From: Inia geoffrensis
Lineage: Eukaryota > Chordata > Mammalia > Artiodactyla > Iniidae
Direction: 5' to 3'
NCBI GenBank assembly: GCA_036417435.1
Contig: CM070899.1
Coordinates: 315,001 to 379,000 of the forward strand
DNA length: 64,000 bases
Part shown: one piece after another, positions 49,883 through 62,532 of the stretch
How positions within the stretch are numbered: position 1 is the stretch's first letter
Layout of the letters: the number at the start of each line of letters is the position of its first letter
Made by a program: the position numbers and the translations under genes
Notes under the pieces: model-generated
Database searches by the model: none
Told to the model about the DNA's origin: nothing
Seen by the model: only the letters and a program-made list of their open reading frames with translations

Positions 49883-52800
49883 GCACCAAGCAGCCGGACC
49901 CTGCTTTCCATTGCAGAGGGACACTCTTATCACCAGGGATGGGGAATTCAGGCCTGGAAGCTTCTATGAACAAACTTTGTTCTTTCTTTAATGCACTAGC
50001 CACCCCCAAACCCTGCTTAGGTTCTTCACTAATTGAGCACCAAAAGCATACATTTCCTCCTTCTAACAATTCCTCACAAATATTGCATCTTTGTCTAATA
50101 ATATAAAAGTTGCCTGCTTTGGTCACTTCTGGGTCCATTTCTATGGCACGTCTATGTCTATGGATAAAATGGTTTTCGTTTCTCTTGTTAATCTGTCTTT
50201 GTTAGTTTTATTATCAGTCCAGCCTCAGGAGCTCAAGATGGAGCAGAGGAGGAGATTCCCCCCTGACAAGTCCAAATTGACTCCTGTTCAGCCTCACGCC
50301 GTACAACCTCTTAGGAACCTCAGTCCTCACGGCCACTGTCACTCTGCTGACATCACCTTGCCACCTGTGTTCTTCTGGAATCTCTAATTTGCATTTCCAC
50401 CTCACCATTCGATATTTTTTCCTAATCGGTGTGAGATTTCAGTGTCCATTGTCTGGATGTGCACAGTTTATTAGTCCTTCCCTATGAAAGGACACCTTGG
50501 TCTTCTCCAAATTGTGGCAAATATGAATAAAGCTAAGTAAGCATCGTGTGCAGGGTTTTCTCTGGACTAAAGTCTTACTATCCTTCAGATACGCACAAAG
50601 GAGCACTACTTCTGAAACATAGACACGGGTGTGTTTACTTTCGCAGGAAGCCCCCACAATGTGTCCCAAGGTGCACCCCGCTCTGCATCCCCACAGCTGT
50701 GAACGGACCCCCTGCTGCTTCACATCCGGCAGGTGTTTAAGGTTCTCAGTGTCCCGAGCTGATCCACCCTTGGAAGGTTTCAGGGATATGTCCTTGTTCT
50801 GAATGGCACTTCCCTGTGACATTTGTTCTCCCACAGCCTTATTTGCAAACTCTTTGTCGTTATGGTCAGGTGTCTGTTAAGGGTTTTAGCCCATTGTTTA
50901 ATCCTTTTGTTTCTTTCTTATTGTTGAGTTTGAGACTTCTTGGTACATATTAGATAACAACCAGATAGACTAGATATGTCTTTTGCAAATATTATCTGCC
51001 AATCTCTAGCTTGCCTCTGGGTAAATTTTAAAGGTATTTTTTTTTTTGCTTCTCAATTATTAGCTGTGTTTCTATTACAATGAAAAGTGAAGTTAAACTT
51101 CACTTCCTAAGCCATGGGAACGTTATGTGGGAACATGTCACAGTGCACTCAAAGAACACTTTCAGATACTACAAGGATAGAATGGGTAAACAGAGGGGAG
51201 ACTTCTTCAGAGATGATCTTCTGGAAAAGTAGAAATATACCAACATACCCTTCTTACTGTGTTGCAGGTGAGAACTGTGCTGCGTGTCCACAGAGACACA
51301 GATCCTTGATGAGAGAGTGAGATTTCATCAGTTAGAATGACCGTTTCCTAACAATAAATTTTACCCGTGATGGATCTCAGTTTATGAATGATTTTAATTT
51401 GAATGATTCAATGGATTTAGCAAAGGTTGAAAGCAAAATCAATACCTTGAGTTATTATTATTAATTTTAATTTATTTTGCTGCAGAGAAGAGTTTGACAA
51501 TTACAATTTCAGTAACACATTTCCATAATTTTGACTTATGCCTCTTAAAATATAGATACCACGTTTTTTCATAAATGTTTCATCTACATCTCTCACATTC
51601 GAAATGGGATTCCAAGTAGACCTAGAAGATGAAATGTGAGGATAGGGAATCTCTCTCCAGTCAGTAACATCTAAGGCACCAAATCTAACATCACACGAGG
51701 ACGCTGCTCATTTCCAAGTATAGCTCCTGTTTCTTCTTTGCTCAGTGATTCCAAAAAAGATACAAAATGACCTAAACCATGTGGTCTCAATGTGCCTGAA
51801 GCCCACACCTCATTCTGAGCTTATACCCTCAAGATTTTGTAAGGGAAAACACAGAGACCATCAGAAGGACCTGTCCACGTGGTCCCCGTGAACCCACCAC
51901 CATCAGCCCATCTCCCTCCTATCATGATGGTCAGGCCCTCTTGCTGTTACCATCACTGATAACCTGCAAAGCAAGATGACTTAAATCTCCCCACTTCTTT
52001 TTCCCATCACCCATTGGGCGTCTCTAATGGATATTCCCTCCAGCATTATCATATGATCTGGTCTCCAGACTTCATGGATCCCAATTATCTCCACAAAGGA
52101 AAAATAACTTTATTTAGTTCTGGTGACCTAACACATTTTTCCTAGGGTTAAATAGACCCTAAAAACACATCCCCACCCACTGAAACATAAAGACACCTGC
52201 TATATATCCTTCTATGTTAACATGAATTTGGCTGGATCTGCTCTAATCCACCAGCTCAAGAAGGGCAGGTCAGATGCTGGGGCATCTGTACAAATGCAGG
52301 CCCTGCTTCCACCTGGGGAATAATGGTCCCACCTGGTTCTAGGTTTTCGATCCCATCCCTTCTGCTCCCCTAACCCACAGCGTATCGGCTCAATTTTCAG
52401 GTTCTGACAACAGGGTCCAGACTTGTCCTGTGATTCTTGCCCATATTACTTTTGTTGGCTCGCCTATTATCTACATTCAAGTAGACAGATACTTTAGTAT
52501 TTACTTTTCTCTTCAAATATTATTGGAAAAGCTAGAAGAATTAGAGTACTCTGTTCATGAAATAGTATGAAGTCAATATCTTCTCATAAACAGCACGCTG
52601 GACATCAGTCAGTGTACAGGTGAAATCACTGGGCTGAGGGAGAGCTGACCTGCCCCAGACCCACAGGTGTGACCTCTCAGGGCAGGAGTGGGGCCAGGGC
52701 TACATGTACAACGTGTCAGTCAGAGATGGGGACTCACATTGGTCTCTCTGGTTCCCTGGAGAAGTAACATCACTGATGACAATCATGTCAACATTCAACA

Positions 52801-53232
52801 CCCCTGGCCAACCCACTATAAATTTCAGATGTACCATTATCATCATGATGCCCAATTTACATTCTTGCAGACTGAAATGCAGATGGTGAGGCCACATCCT
52901 CAGTGCCCACAGCGAGATGCAATGGAGCTGTGCTCTTGTCTCCAGCACCATTTATTTATATGACCTCATGCACAGTCCCAGGACTCACTGACCCAGGAAC
53001 TCGGGAAAGCTCTCAGGTGAACTTTTCAAAGGAACCTGTTTCCGGAGGTGGGGCTTTCATCTAACCATGACGCCCTCATAATCTGCAAGCCATTTACTGT
53101 GATGGTTTACTTCCAAGAATCATACATGTTCTCTCACCCAGTGCAGTGGGAACTGTGTTCCCTGAGCTCCAATGTCACTGGCTATGACAGGGAGAGTTAG
53201 AAATGAACACTCCTAGAAGGAGTGAGTCTGTG
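49883..53232. other. Intergenic amplicon sequence, unit D
   Basis: No gene recognised; parallels 8429-11781. Confidence 0.5.
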
Positions 53233-53383
53233 CACTGTGACCAGGTCACCTGCCCAGCATGTTGGAGTCCTGAGGAGCTTCCAGGAGCTGTCTGTTCTTA
53301 GACCTTGCTAGCCCTGGGGATTCCTCAATGTCCACCCGCAAGGAAGGAGCCCTGAAGCTCGCGGTGTTCTTGCAGACACTCAG
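53233..53383. promoter_or_regulatory. Highly conserved 151-bp island, unit D
   Basis: One difference from A and B (GTTCCTGC to GTTCTTGC). The palindrome CAGGTCACCTG is at 53242-53252. Confidence 0.5.
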
Positions 53384-54031
53384 TTGTGCACAGGAAACAG
53401 GCAGGTCAGGCTACTGGCCATGTCAGCAGTTCTGGGATCCATGACCATCTCAGCTAGAATGATTACCTTGTCCACAAAATACATGGTGTGTTTAGTTGTT
53501 AAGAATAGATCCACCTCCAGAGCAACTCTTGATATACTTTAAACTGTTTCAGGTGAAGAAATGTTCACCCAAGTTAAGGGAAACACGAAGTCCGTTGTGA
53601 ATTATGATAAACATTAAATTTTACCTCACTCTGTCTGAATTCAATGTGATTATTACATGTATGGTTTGTCTCAAATACTTGTGCATCCAGGAAATAAACA
53701 TGAGGTAATGCAGAAAAGAAAAAACAAGAGTATGTGTCTGACATCTTGGAGGACCCTGAATGCGGGATGGGTATTTATGTGAAATATATACATCCATGGG
53801 ATTAAAATTTATTCCCCAAATCTTCCATTAATCCTTCAGCACAGCTGGTTTCCTGAATAGCCCTTCAGCATCATTTCATCCCTGGACACAGGGTCCACCA
53901 GGCATAGGGAGGGGACCCCACATGGGAGCTGTATTCTCTGAGGGCACAGTCAGCACCGTCCTCAGGTGGAGCCCCAGAGACTGGGACCTCCCTTCACTAC
54001 TTTCCGATTTTTATAGACTGGTCCCTCCCAT

Positions 54032-54039
54032 ATGCAAAC
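54032..54039 (+). promoter_or_regulatory. Variant octamer, clan II V promoter, unit D
   Basis: ATGCAAAC, 108 bp before the ATG. Confidence 0.75.
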
Positions 54040-54147
54040 ATCCCCTTATGTCACAAGGTAAAAACAAAGGACCTGTTCACTTAAATTCGGGTTTCTCCTC
54101 ATGCTTGAAGAGACTTTCTGGGCTCCATGAATCTCATCTGCAAGAAG

Positions 54148-54581
54148 ATGAATCCACTGTGGTTCCTCCTCTTCCTGGTCTCAGCTCCCAGAGGTGAGTG
54201 TCTCCGGGATTCAGACGTGAACACATGGGGAAGCTGCATCTGAGCCCATGAGTCACCGTGGTTCTCTCTGTCCACAGGTGTCCTGTCCCAGGTGCAGCTG
54301 CAGGAGTCGGGACCCAGCCTGGTGAAGCCCTCGCAGACCCTCTCCCTCACCTGCACTGTCTCTGGATTCTCATTAAGCAGCTATGCTGTAGCCTGGGTCC
54401 GCCAGCCGCCAGGAAAGGGGCTGGAGTGGGTTGGGGTGATAAATACTGGTGGAAGTGCATATTATAACCCAACTCTAAAGTCCCGGCTCAGCATCACCAG
54501 GGACACCTCCAAGAGCCAAGTCTACTTATCGCTGAGCAGCCTGACAACTGAGGACACAGCTGTGTATTACTGTGGGAGAGA
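54148..54581 (+). CDS. IGHV: Clan II heavy-chain V segment, unit D
   Basis: Leader exon 54148-54193 ([15 protein letters not shown]); V exon 54278-54581; mature [16 protein letters not shown] from 54289. CDR1 core is SSYAVA, FR2 [17 protein letters not shown]2 INTGGSA then [10 protein letters not shown]3 RDTSKSQ and the end YYCGRD. The upstream in-frame ATG at 54127 encodes MNLICKK, with cysteine in place of the arginine of the other copies. Frame and RSS are intact, so it looks functional. Confidence 0.97.
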
Positions 54582-54620
54582 CACAGTGAGGGGAAGTCAG
54601 TGTGAGCCCAGACACAAACC
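54582..54620 (+). other. 23-bp-spacer RSS, clan II V unit D
   Basis: CACAGTG 54582-54588, 23-bp spacer, ACACAAACC 54612-54620. Confidence 0.97.
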
Positions 54621-54641
54621 TCCCTGCACAGAGGCCCGTAA

Positions 54642-54656
54642 CCACCAGGGGGCGCG
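54642..54656 (+). promoter_or_regulatory. CTCF-like site, clan II V unit D
   Basis: CCACCAGGGGGCGCG, 54 bp after the heptamer; the best match among the four clan II gene-associated sites. Confidence 0.7.
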
Positions 54657-55350
54657 CAGGACCCACCAAGTACAGGGCTGAGGCCTGGGGCAGCTGCAGA
54701 TAAGGGCTGGGAGGGAATTCTTGTTAGAACCTGTGCTTTCCTCTTCCTGCCCAGGACCTCCACCAGAGACCCTCTTCTGTATCCTAATGTTTCATCGTTG
54801 TGGATTATGCTGGGTCTAGAAAATTTTGTGTGCATGTACATATTAGCTTAATTTTTATTTTTATTATAGTTGTGTATATATTCATATGCACACACACATA
54901 TAATACTCAAGAATTAAGGTTGTTTTTCATTTCTTTATTTACCTTTTTCTCAAAGGAGCTCAGAACAACCCTGCGGCTCACCATAATGTTCAATTTGAGC
55001 CTGAAGTTCATGAAATTTGTAAATATCCGGAGAGTGCACATGAGATTTTTAAACAGTATTAATTGTTGTTTGGTTTTTGTACATGTGGAAGGAAGGAAGA
55101 GACACACCGTCCTCTTTCAGGAAACCTGCACCAACATTTTGAATTCTGCAGCCGGCAGTGTTATACAATGTAATGCCAGTGTATTCCAATACTGCACATG
55201 CAATTATCATCATTATCCACAGATTCCATATCTGCAAGTTCACCTACTTCTACCTTTTATGAGCACCCCAAAATAAATACCGTCATTTTCTGGTCATTCA
55301 CAGACATTAACAATGTGGCCGGTTGTTTGAATCACCCAACACACACATAC

Positions 55351-55384
<34 letters not shown>

Positions 55385-55790
55385 TACATTCCCAGCTGAG
55401 GTCAGTCAAGGTGATGCTCTCTTTTATTGTTTCATCTCCTGTCATGTAATTGAGCACTTTCTGGGGTCAAATTAGTGCTATGAATTTCACATTTCTATGA
55501 TTCTTGGCAATTGCTTAAAGTAGTCCCAGGCATAGGGCTGAAGAAAAGTCTAGTGTCCCTATGCACAAATGGCTCTGAGTGGATTTAGGGAAAATGTACA
55601 TGAGATCAGCTTCATTCAGACATGAGTTATATGGCCATGGGTGGTGAAAACGATACTCATGTTTCCAATATAAGTTCATCCAAAACCTGAAGACAAAAGT
55701 CACTGCTGCATATGGGATGCAGCCTTGGAAACTTGGCTTAATTCCAAATACAGCCTGCCAAGTGGGGGCTTATGGCCAAGAGGGTGGGGT
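54657..55790. other. 3' flank of unit D with CA microsatellite
   Basis: Non-coding; CA repeat at about 55352-55380. Confidence 0.65.
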
Positions 55791-56430
55791 GGAGTAGACG
55801 GGAAATTATAAACAGAAGAAATACAGGCTAAGGGGATTCTGGTTACATAGACTCAAAAGGATTCTTGCAAAAGGGGGACCAGGGTGATCAGATACCGTGC
55901 GGGTGATAGGAGGTTTGATGGCTTTGATCAAATACTGCAGGTGATCAGAGTTCAAGGGTAGGGGATCCTCATTCTTCTCACTTAGCAGAGCTCTTGACAA
56001 AACCTTGCGATGCTCATGTAAACACAGAAGCCCACAGGTCAAGACTAGTTGAGAAGAGAATTACAAGGAGCCTGGTGGCTAAGGGGTGGTCAGGGGTGTT
56101 TGTCACACTTAAGACGAGGAATAATGAACAGACAAGTAAACCAGGGATGCACACAGACACACAGAGAAAAGTCCATCTCAGGATTCAGTGAGAAGAGATC
56201 CATCTGCAAGCAAAGGAGAAAGGCCTGAGAAGGACCCCAACCTGCTGACACCGTGACCTTAGACTTGTAGCCTCCAGGCCTGAGAGGAATCCATTGCTGT
56301 TGTTTAATCCACCAGTCTGTTACTCTGTAATGGCCACACTAGCCAACTAGTACACCTATAATATAGATGCAGATAGACATATATGGATATGTAAGTCCAG
56401 ACAAGACCCTCCCTGCAGGGGCCGCTCCAA
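55791..56430. other. Unit E 5' flank with dead V deleted
   Basis: Matches unit A 1-608, then jumps at 'GTAAGT' (about 56391-56396) directly to the sequence that follows the dead V's RSS spacer in A (about 1308). About 700 bp, including leader, V exon and heptamer, are gone. Confidence 0.8.
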
Positions 56431-56445
56431 CCACCAGGGGGCGCT
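56431..56445 (+). promoter_or_regulatory. Orphan CTCF-like site, unit E
   Basis: CCACCAGGGGGCGCT, identical to A and D, but with its V gene deleted. Confidence 0.7.
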
Positions 56446-59400
56446 CAGGGTCATCAGGAATCAAGAGGACCCATTTCAGGGCAGGTGCAGAGGATGGGAT
56501 GGAGGGATTTTCTCTTAGAAGCGGTGGTTTCTCCACTGGATCATTGCCGCCCCTGGAAGCCTCATTTACAGTGATTGCAGGGAACTTTCTTGTCTCTAAA
56601 CTTGAGACTTTTTCACGGAGTCAGGCTTGTCTGTCTTTCCCCATCTATCTTTGTACGAGCTTCACAGAAATATTTCTCCATGACACCTTTATTTGAAGAT
56701 TAGGTCACTACTTTCTGTTATTAGTTGTCAAGTTTTTAATCGTTTAATGACATAAATAATTTTTACTGTTGAACTGTAAATCTGCTTTCCACCATCAGAT
56801 GGATTTCCACTTCAACTCATCCTGATAATCTCTCCAGTCCGGTCTGATGCAATGCCTTTCACTTGAATAGTATGAGTCATGTTGATGTTCGGAAATTGAT
56901 GTCCATACAGCACTGCAGGCATTTTCTGCTCAGAGGACCATTGGAAATGTTGGGACACAGGCTGGGCTGTAACATGTGGGCTGTGTTTCCTGTACCTTTT
57001 TATCCAGTGTGGACATTGATAATAGATAATTAGATAAAAGAGAGATAGATAAAAGGGAACAGAAAGAGGTATATCCAAATCGTATGGAAAATAACCATAA
57101 AAACTGACTACATAACCCATTTTTAGGGAGTGGTAAAGGCCTGAAGGTGTAAAGATGATACAAGCACCCGAATGAAGTTATGTGTATTAACATAAATATT
57201 TTTGAAACTTTTGTAAATACTTTTCTAGCTCACTCCTCAATCACTTGGTGAGTGTCTTGTTTTCTCTCTTAGAAATCGACAAATATGTTCCAATTGGTGG
57301 CCATTGGCATTCCTTCCAGCAAGGGGATGAGGGGCCTTTTGCTCTACATCATCCCCAATATTTGAATTTTTTATTATTTTGTGCTTTAACTGTTGTAATA
57401 AGTGAGCAGCAATATCTCATCATCGTGTTATTTTATGTTTCCTTAATGAAGAATCCTTTTAAAACCTTTATCTCTTCTATGTGTAAGTATCTTCAAATCA
57501 CGGGCATGGGGTACAATATTTTTATTTTTTTTACTTTTGTTGAGCTGTGAGTTTGCTGTATATTCATGATACAAGTCCTTTATAAATATGATCCTAGAAA
57601 GCACATTCTCCAAGTCTGTGCCTAATTCCCTTATCAGTGAAGTTATTGTTACTGTTGCTGTTGTTATTTTCAGAACAGAATTTTTAATGGATACAGAAAA
57701 ATTACAAATTTATATTATGAATGATGTTTGGGGTATTATATCTAAAAATTCATCATGTAACTCAAGGGCACCCATAATTTCTGCCATATCCATACTCCAG
57801 GCCACTTTCAGGGATGGATGGTTAAGTCCACCTTCTTGAAGGGAGGATGACCATGATGAGGTACCTGAAGTTATTTCTTAAGGGAGGTTTATCTTATCTT
57901 CCCCATTATATATATTTATTCACTCTCTTTATATAAGTATGAATCTTGGTACTTGTTTCATACCTTGTGTTAAGGTTATATACTAAGGCATTGTCTTTGC
58001 TTCTGTAATTGTGACAGCTTGTCACCCATGAGGAGCTCTTACAGGTTGTCTCCTGTATCCTCTTTACAGGCACCCATCCATTTGTGTGAACACTTCCTTA
58101 CTTTCTGGCGCTACAGGAATCTTCAGGATAATGATGTGTATTCTCTTCTCTGGCCCTAGAATTAGCCATGCGTCACATGAGTTGTGTATCCTTTTCTGGA
58201 GAATAGTAATAGGAATCAGAAGATTGGGTATTAGGAAACTAATGCTGGTGTCCTGTCTACTGGGAGCATTGGCTCTAGACCCTATAAGCTAGAAGACCTT
58301 GGAAATATATCTGTGTGCACTACCCCACGTATACACACAGACGTCTGCAACTAGCTCTGTATCTCACCTTCTGACCTGTGTTAAGGTACAAGTGAGATCA
58401 TTCTTACATCTCCGATCCTAGGGCAACATCACTTGGGGAAATCCAGCCTTTCCCCCTTGTTTGTCTGTTACTTCCCATCCAACAGTAAGAAACCTGGTTC
58501 CACAGATGCCATCCAGCTACCAATTGTTCAACTCCACATGCACAGTAGTAACTGAAGGCTTAGCCTGACTCCTGATGGAAATACCATTATCCACCAGGCT
58601 CTAGTGCTTACGTGCAGTGGCTTAGAACTTAGCCTTCAGACTCCACTCATTTCCAAAGTCACTTAGGTCAAAACCTATTTTCCCACCTTCTTCAGACATG
58701 TTAATTCATAGATTCACTATGATATTACGTATCATCTACACAGTGTGCATCGTTCCATCCTTCACTCTCTGAACGTCTAAATGAAATTTATATTTATATT
58801 AAAAAGGTTCCGCTATTACTGTATATATTTTGACAAGTTCATAGTGCACTGTTTCCACCACTGCAATTTCATTGAGAAGTATGTTACTATCCTGAAATAT
58901 TGCCCATGTTTCACATATCAAACATCTTCTCCCAAATTCCTGCTAAATGCTCATCTGCTTGGTTTACATATAGACTTGCCTTTTCCCAAATGTGAAATAG
59001 ATGAAATTGAGCGTTTTCAGACCAAATTATAAATAGCAATATGCATTTAGGATTCCCTCAGGGCCTTTCATGGTATAATAGTTTCATATTTAAATTGCTG
59101 AATACAATGCCACAGCATGGATACACCACGCATTGTTTATGTACTAATTTGTGGAAGAACGTACTTATTGCTCCCATTTTTTCTCAGTTGTAAATGAAGA
59201 GACCACAATGAATCATGGCGAGTCTATGAAGGAGACATTAGTTTCATGTCAGTTATGGAAATATTACGAGCATGACGTCTGGGGTCTTACATTAAGCTCT
59301 GTCTAGGTGTGTAAGTGACTGCACGGAGGAAGGGCTCTGATGCAGAGAACACTCAGCTGTCTCAAGCATCGTGCTGAAAGGAACTCAGAGCCCAAGAAAT

Positions 59401-61291
59401 GTCCACACGACGGGGATCCAAGGCCCAGCCCTCAGACTCGGCTGAGCCCCCAGCCTACTCTCAGGGTCACCCTCCCTTACACGTGAGTGTGCATCACAGG
59501 AGCAGGTCCTGCAGCTGAACTTGAGCCTCTCACAGCGACCCTGCATGGAGCAGGGCGGGCTTCTCCTCCAGGCTCTCACAAAACAGAGAAGGGGAACAAA
59601 ATAAAGAGATGCTGTCAGTGTAAACTGTCAAAGGTTGTGGCAGGGTTTTGTGCATCTGTCAGTACCTGGAACTTTCTTATTCATTTCCGCGTGCGATCCT
59701 CTTTCACCATTTCATATGTGGTAAATATATGGCACAGTGGGACGGGATGAGGGGACAAAGGTCACACTGTGAGCGGAGATGCTATGAAACAGTACAGATC
59801 CAAGTCCAGGACCAAGGCCCTCCTTCCGAGGATGCGGGAGGACCTAACAGCTCAGGCGGGAATCCTGGACTGTACCAGGTAGGAAGACCCACCTGTGTGG
59901 ATAGAGAGGTAACACCATCTGACTCACACTTTAGCAGGACCACACTGACACTGGCGAGGTAGCTACTTAGGAGACGTTGGGACACTATTACAGCCTGACT
60001 ACACTGGACCTCAAGGCATCCATTTCTAGTTTAATCTTGTAGAAGTTTCTATTCCATTCAGCAGCCTATGTCAGGATTAATACTCTTATTCTTTGTTATT
60101 CTGTGAGGACTTGTCTCTCTCCAAGATTTAAATTTATTGCTGTTTTATTTCTATAATTATCTGATATGTTGGTGAGATTTGGATAATGTGCAACTTGCCC
60201 CATTTTCAGGCTGTTTTCAGATCATTAAATAAGAAGAGCTTTCTCAGCTTCTCATCTGTGTGCATCTCCAAGACGAACATCAGCTTTACTGTAACACCCA
60301 GAACTTGGAAACAGTTCCCTTATCACACATCAGCTTAATAAATAAGCCAATCATGCTATGATCATTCTTTAAATACAACCTGCTATTAAAACCAGGATTC
60401 TTGATACACACAAAAACATGATAGTATTCACAACTATTTGTGCTGAGTAAAATAAGCCATAATAATATATATATATTTTTTTGTTTTGATCATATATTAT
60501 GTTCTCATTTTTATAAATTCTAGAAACTGAAAAGTAACCTAAAGTAACAAGGGAAGATCAACAGTGATGTGGGGACAGGATGGACGATAAGAATGGACAG
60601 GAAGGAGGAAACCCAGAAACTCCTGAAAATAATGAGAGGAAGTGATTTGTTCTCTCCCGATAATACTGATGCCTCCGGCAGTATTTATCAGAGTGTTCAT
60701 TCTGAGTGTGTGCACTTTATTATATGTCAAGAACCTCATTAAAGTAATTACAAATAAAGAAAGGCATGACTTGGGAGGGAAGGAGTGAAGGGAAGATACT
60801 GAAACATAAGAGACTCTTGAAAATACTTCTCATCAACACTGACCCCCTCCATACATTTTAGGTAAACACGAGAAGAGAGCAAAGTCATCATGACCTCATT
60901 ACAGGAGGGGGATCTGCAAACCTCACCCCGCAACTCCAACTCTGTCCTCTAGTAGGTTCAACGGAGAAGCCTGGCGCAGAGCTCAGGTGCCGATGCTGGA
61001 TCTCATGGTCACCCCTTGTTTCTCCTTGGACACTACCCACACCCTCCATTCCTCTGGGTGTAGTTTACACCTCTAATATGAGGGTAACAATGACAGCTAC
61101 ATCACAGGATGTGTGTGCATATATAAAATGACATATAGGTCCTAAGTGCTTACTCTGGAACAATCACAGAATGAAAGCTATATTTCCCAAATGATATCAA
61201 CACCACAAAATCCAGGACCCTCACACCTACTCTGAGACCCTGCCCTTTCTGATAACATTCAATGACATAGCCTCTTATATACTAGAAGGTC
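56446..61291. other. Spacer to IGHV3, unit E
   Basis: Long version of the first spacer. It lacks both the CHR-type SINE of A, B and D (single 'gattgcaggga' near 56573) and the CHR-2 SINE of D (empty site near 60355-60370). No gene seen. Confidence 0.6.
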
Positions 61292-61324
61292 ATGCAAATA
61301 CGCTCCTTCCTCTGCTGATATAAA
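61292..61324 (+). promoter_or_regulatory. IGHV3 promoter: octamer and TATA, unit E
   Basis: ATGCAAAT 61292-61299 and TATAAA 61319-61324. Confidence 0.9.
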
Positions 61325-61417
61325 GCAGCCCCAGCCCTGAGCCGGCAGCTCTGGGAGAGGAGCTCCAGCCCGGGATTCCCACGTGCTCCATTCGGGCTTC
61401 AGGACAGAACACTCACC

Positions 61418-61876
61418 ATGGAGTTGTGGCTGAGCTGGGTTGTCCTTGTGGCTATTTTACAAGGTAATTTATGGAGAGCAAGAGATACTGAGGATGTGAG
61501 TGGATATGAGTGAGGGAATCAGTGGATGTGTGACAATCTCCTGACCAGGATGTCTCTGTGTTTGCAGGTGTCCAGTGTGAGGTGCAGCTGGTGGAGTCTG
61601 GGGGAGGCTTGGTGAAGCCTGGGGGGTCTCTGCGACTCTCTTGTGCAGCGTCTGGATTCACCTTCAGTAGCTATGCCATGAGCTGGGTCCGCCAGGCTCC
61701 AGGGAAGGGGCTGGAGTGGATCTCAGCTATTAGCAGTAGTGGTGGTTACACAAACTATGCAGACTCTGTGAAGGGCCGATTCACCATCTCCATAGACAAC
61801 TCCAAGAACACGCTGTACCTGCAAATGAACAGCCTGAGATCTGAGGACACGGCCGTGTATTACTGTGCGAAAGATA
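61418..61876 (+). CDS. IGHV3: IGHV3-subgroup heavy-chain V segment, unit E
   Basis: Leader exon 61418-61463 ([15 protein letters not shown]); V exon 61568-61876; mature [17 protein letters not shown] from 61579. CDR1 core is SSYA as in D, the CDR2 end GGYT then NYADSVKG as in B, and FR3 ISIDN as in A, so the exon combines alleles found separately in the three other intact copies. FR2 is [14 protein letters not shown] and the end YYCAKD. No stop, conserved residues present apart from H71 isoleucine, and canonical RSS: apparently functional. Confidence 0.97.
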
Positions 61877-61915
61877 CACAGTGAGGGGAAGTCACTGTGA
61901 GCCCAGACACAAACC
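61877..61915 (+). other. 23-bp-spacer RSS, IGHV3 unit E
   Basis: CACAGTG 61877-61883, 23-bp spacer, ACACAAACC 61907-61915. Confidence 0.97.
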
Positions 61916-62532
61916 TCCTTGCAGGGAGACAGGAGGGGGCATTCAGGGGGCACTCAGGACACACAAGTGTATGTTTCATCCCCAGGAGCAGGTGCAGATG
62001 GTAGTTAAGGGCTGCTTTCCTCTAAGGGTCTGGGGTTTCCTCTCCATATAGCAGTTTTCCCTGGGGAACCTCTCTGAACTCATCCATGATTCTTTACTTA
62101 CACATTCAGTCTCTCAACGAGAAACACTTTTCGAAATAGGGGAAAAAATGTCATATATGAAAGGCAGAGACTCAATGTTATATATTCAGGATTCCCTTGT
62201 CTAAATCTTGGCTAAATTGATCCCTTTCAAAAGTATCCAGCAGATGCATAAAGAGTTGAACACACTCTTCCTTCCTCATTATGATCTCTCAGCCCTGCCC
62301 TACTGTATACCAGCTGTCCCTGACAGGATGCTGGCTGTTGACCTGCCTGCTAACCACTTGCATGAGAAGCATAAATGTGCTGAGCAGCCCCGGATACTCA
62401 GTGGGTCGCTGGGAAAGATGCCAGTTAGAGGGGGCGTGGGTGGCGGTTTTTTTACATGTGCTCCTTGCTTCCAGGCCCAGTGTAATCCTTATACACTTAG
62501 ATCATACTTGCATCCTGTTCTACTGTGCAGTG
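61916..62532. other. 3' flank of IGHV3, unit E
   Basis: Amplicon sequence similar to unit C in its last 100 bp ('acacttagat' variant). Ends at the L1 junction. Confidence 0.5.

Larger units (their letters stand above)
55791..62532 (+). repeat. Tandem IGHV amplicon, unit E (truncated by L1)
   Basis: Fifth copy. The dead V is deleted at 56396-56400, but the CTCF-like site that followed it is kept. The IGHV3 gene at 61418-61876 is intact. Homology to other units ends near 62532, where an antisense L1 starts and runs past the window edge, so the expected clan II V gene of this unit is not visible. Confidence 0.88.
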
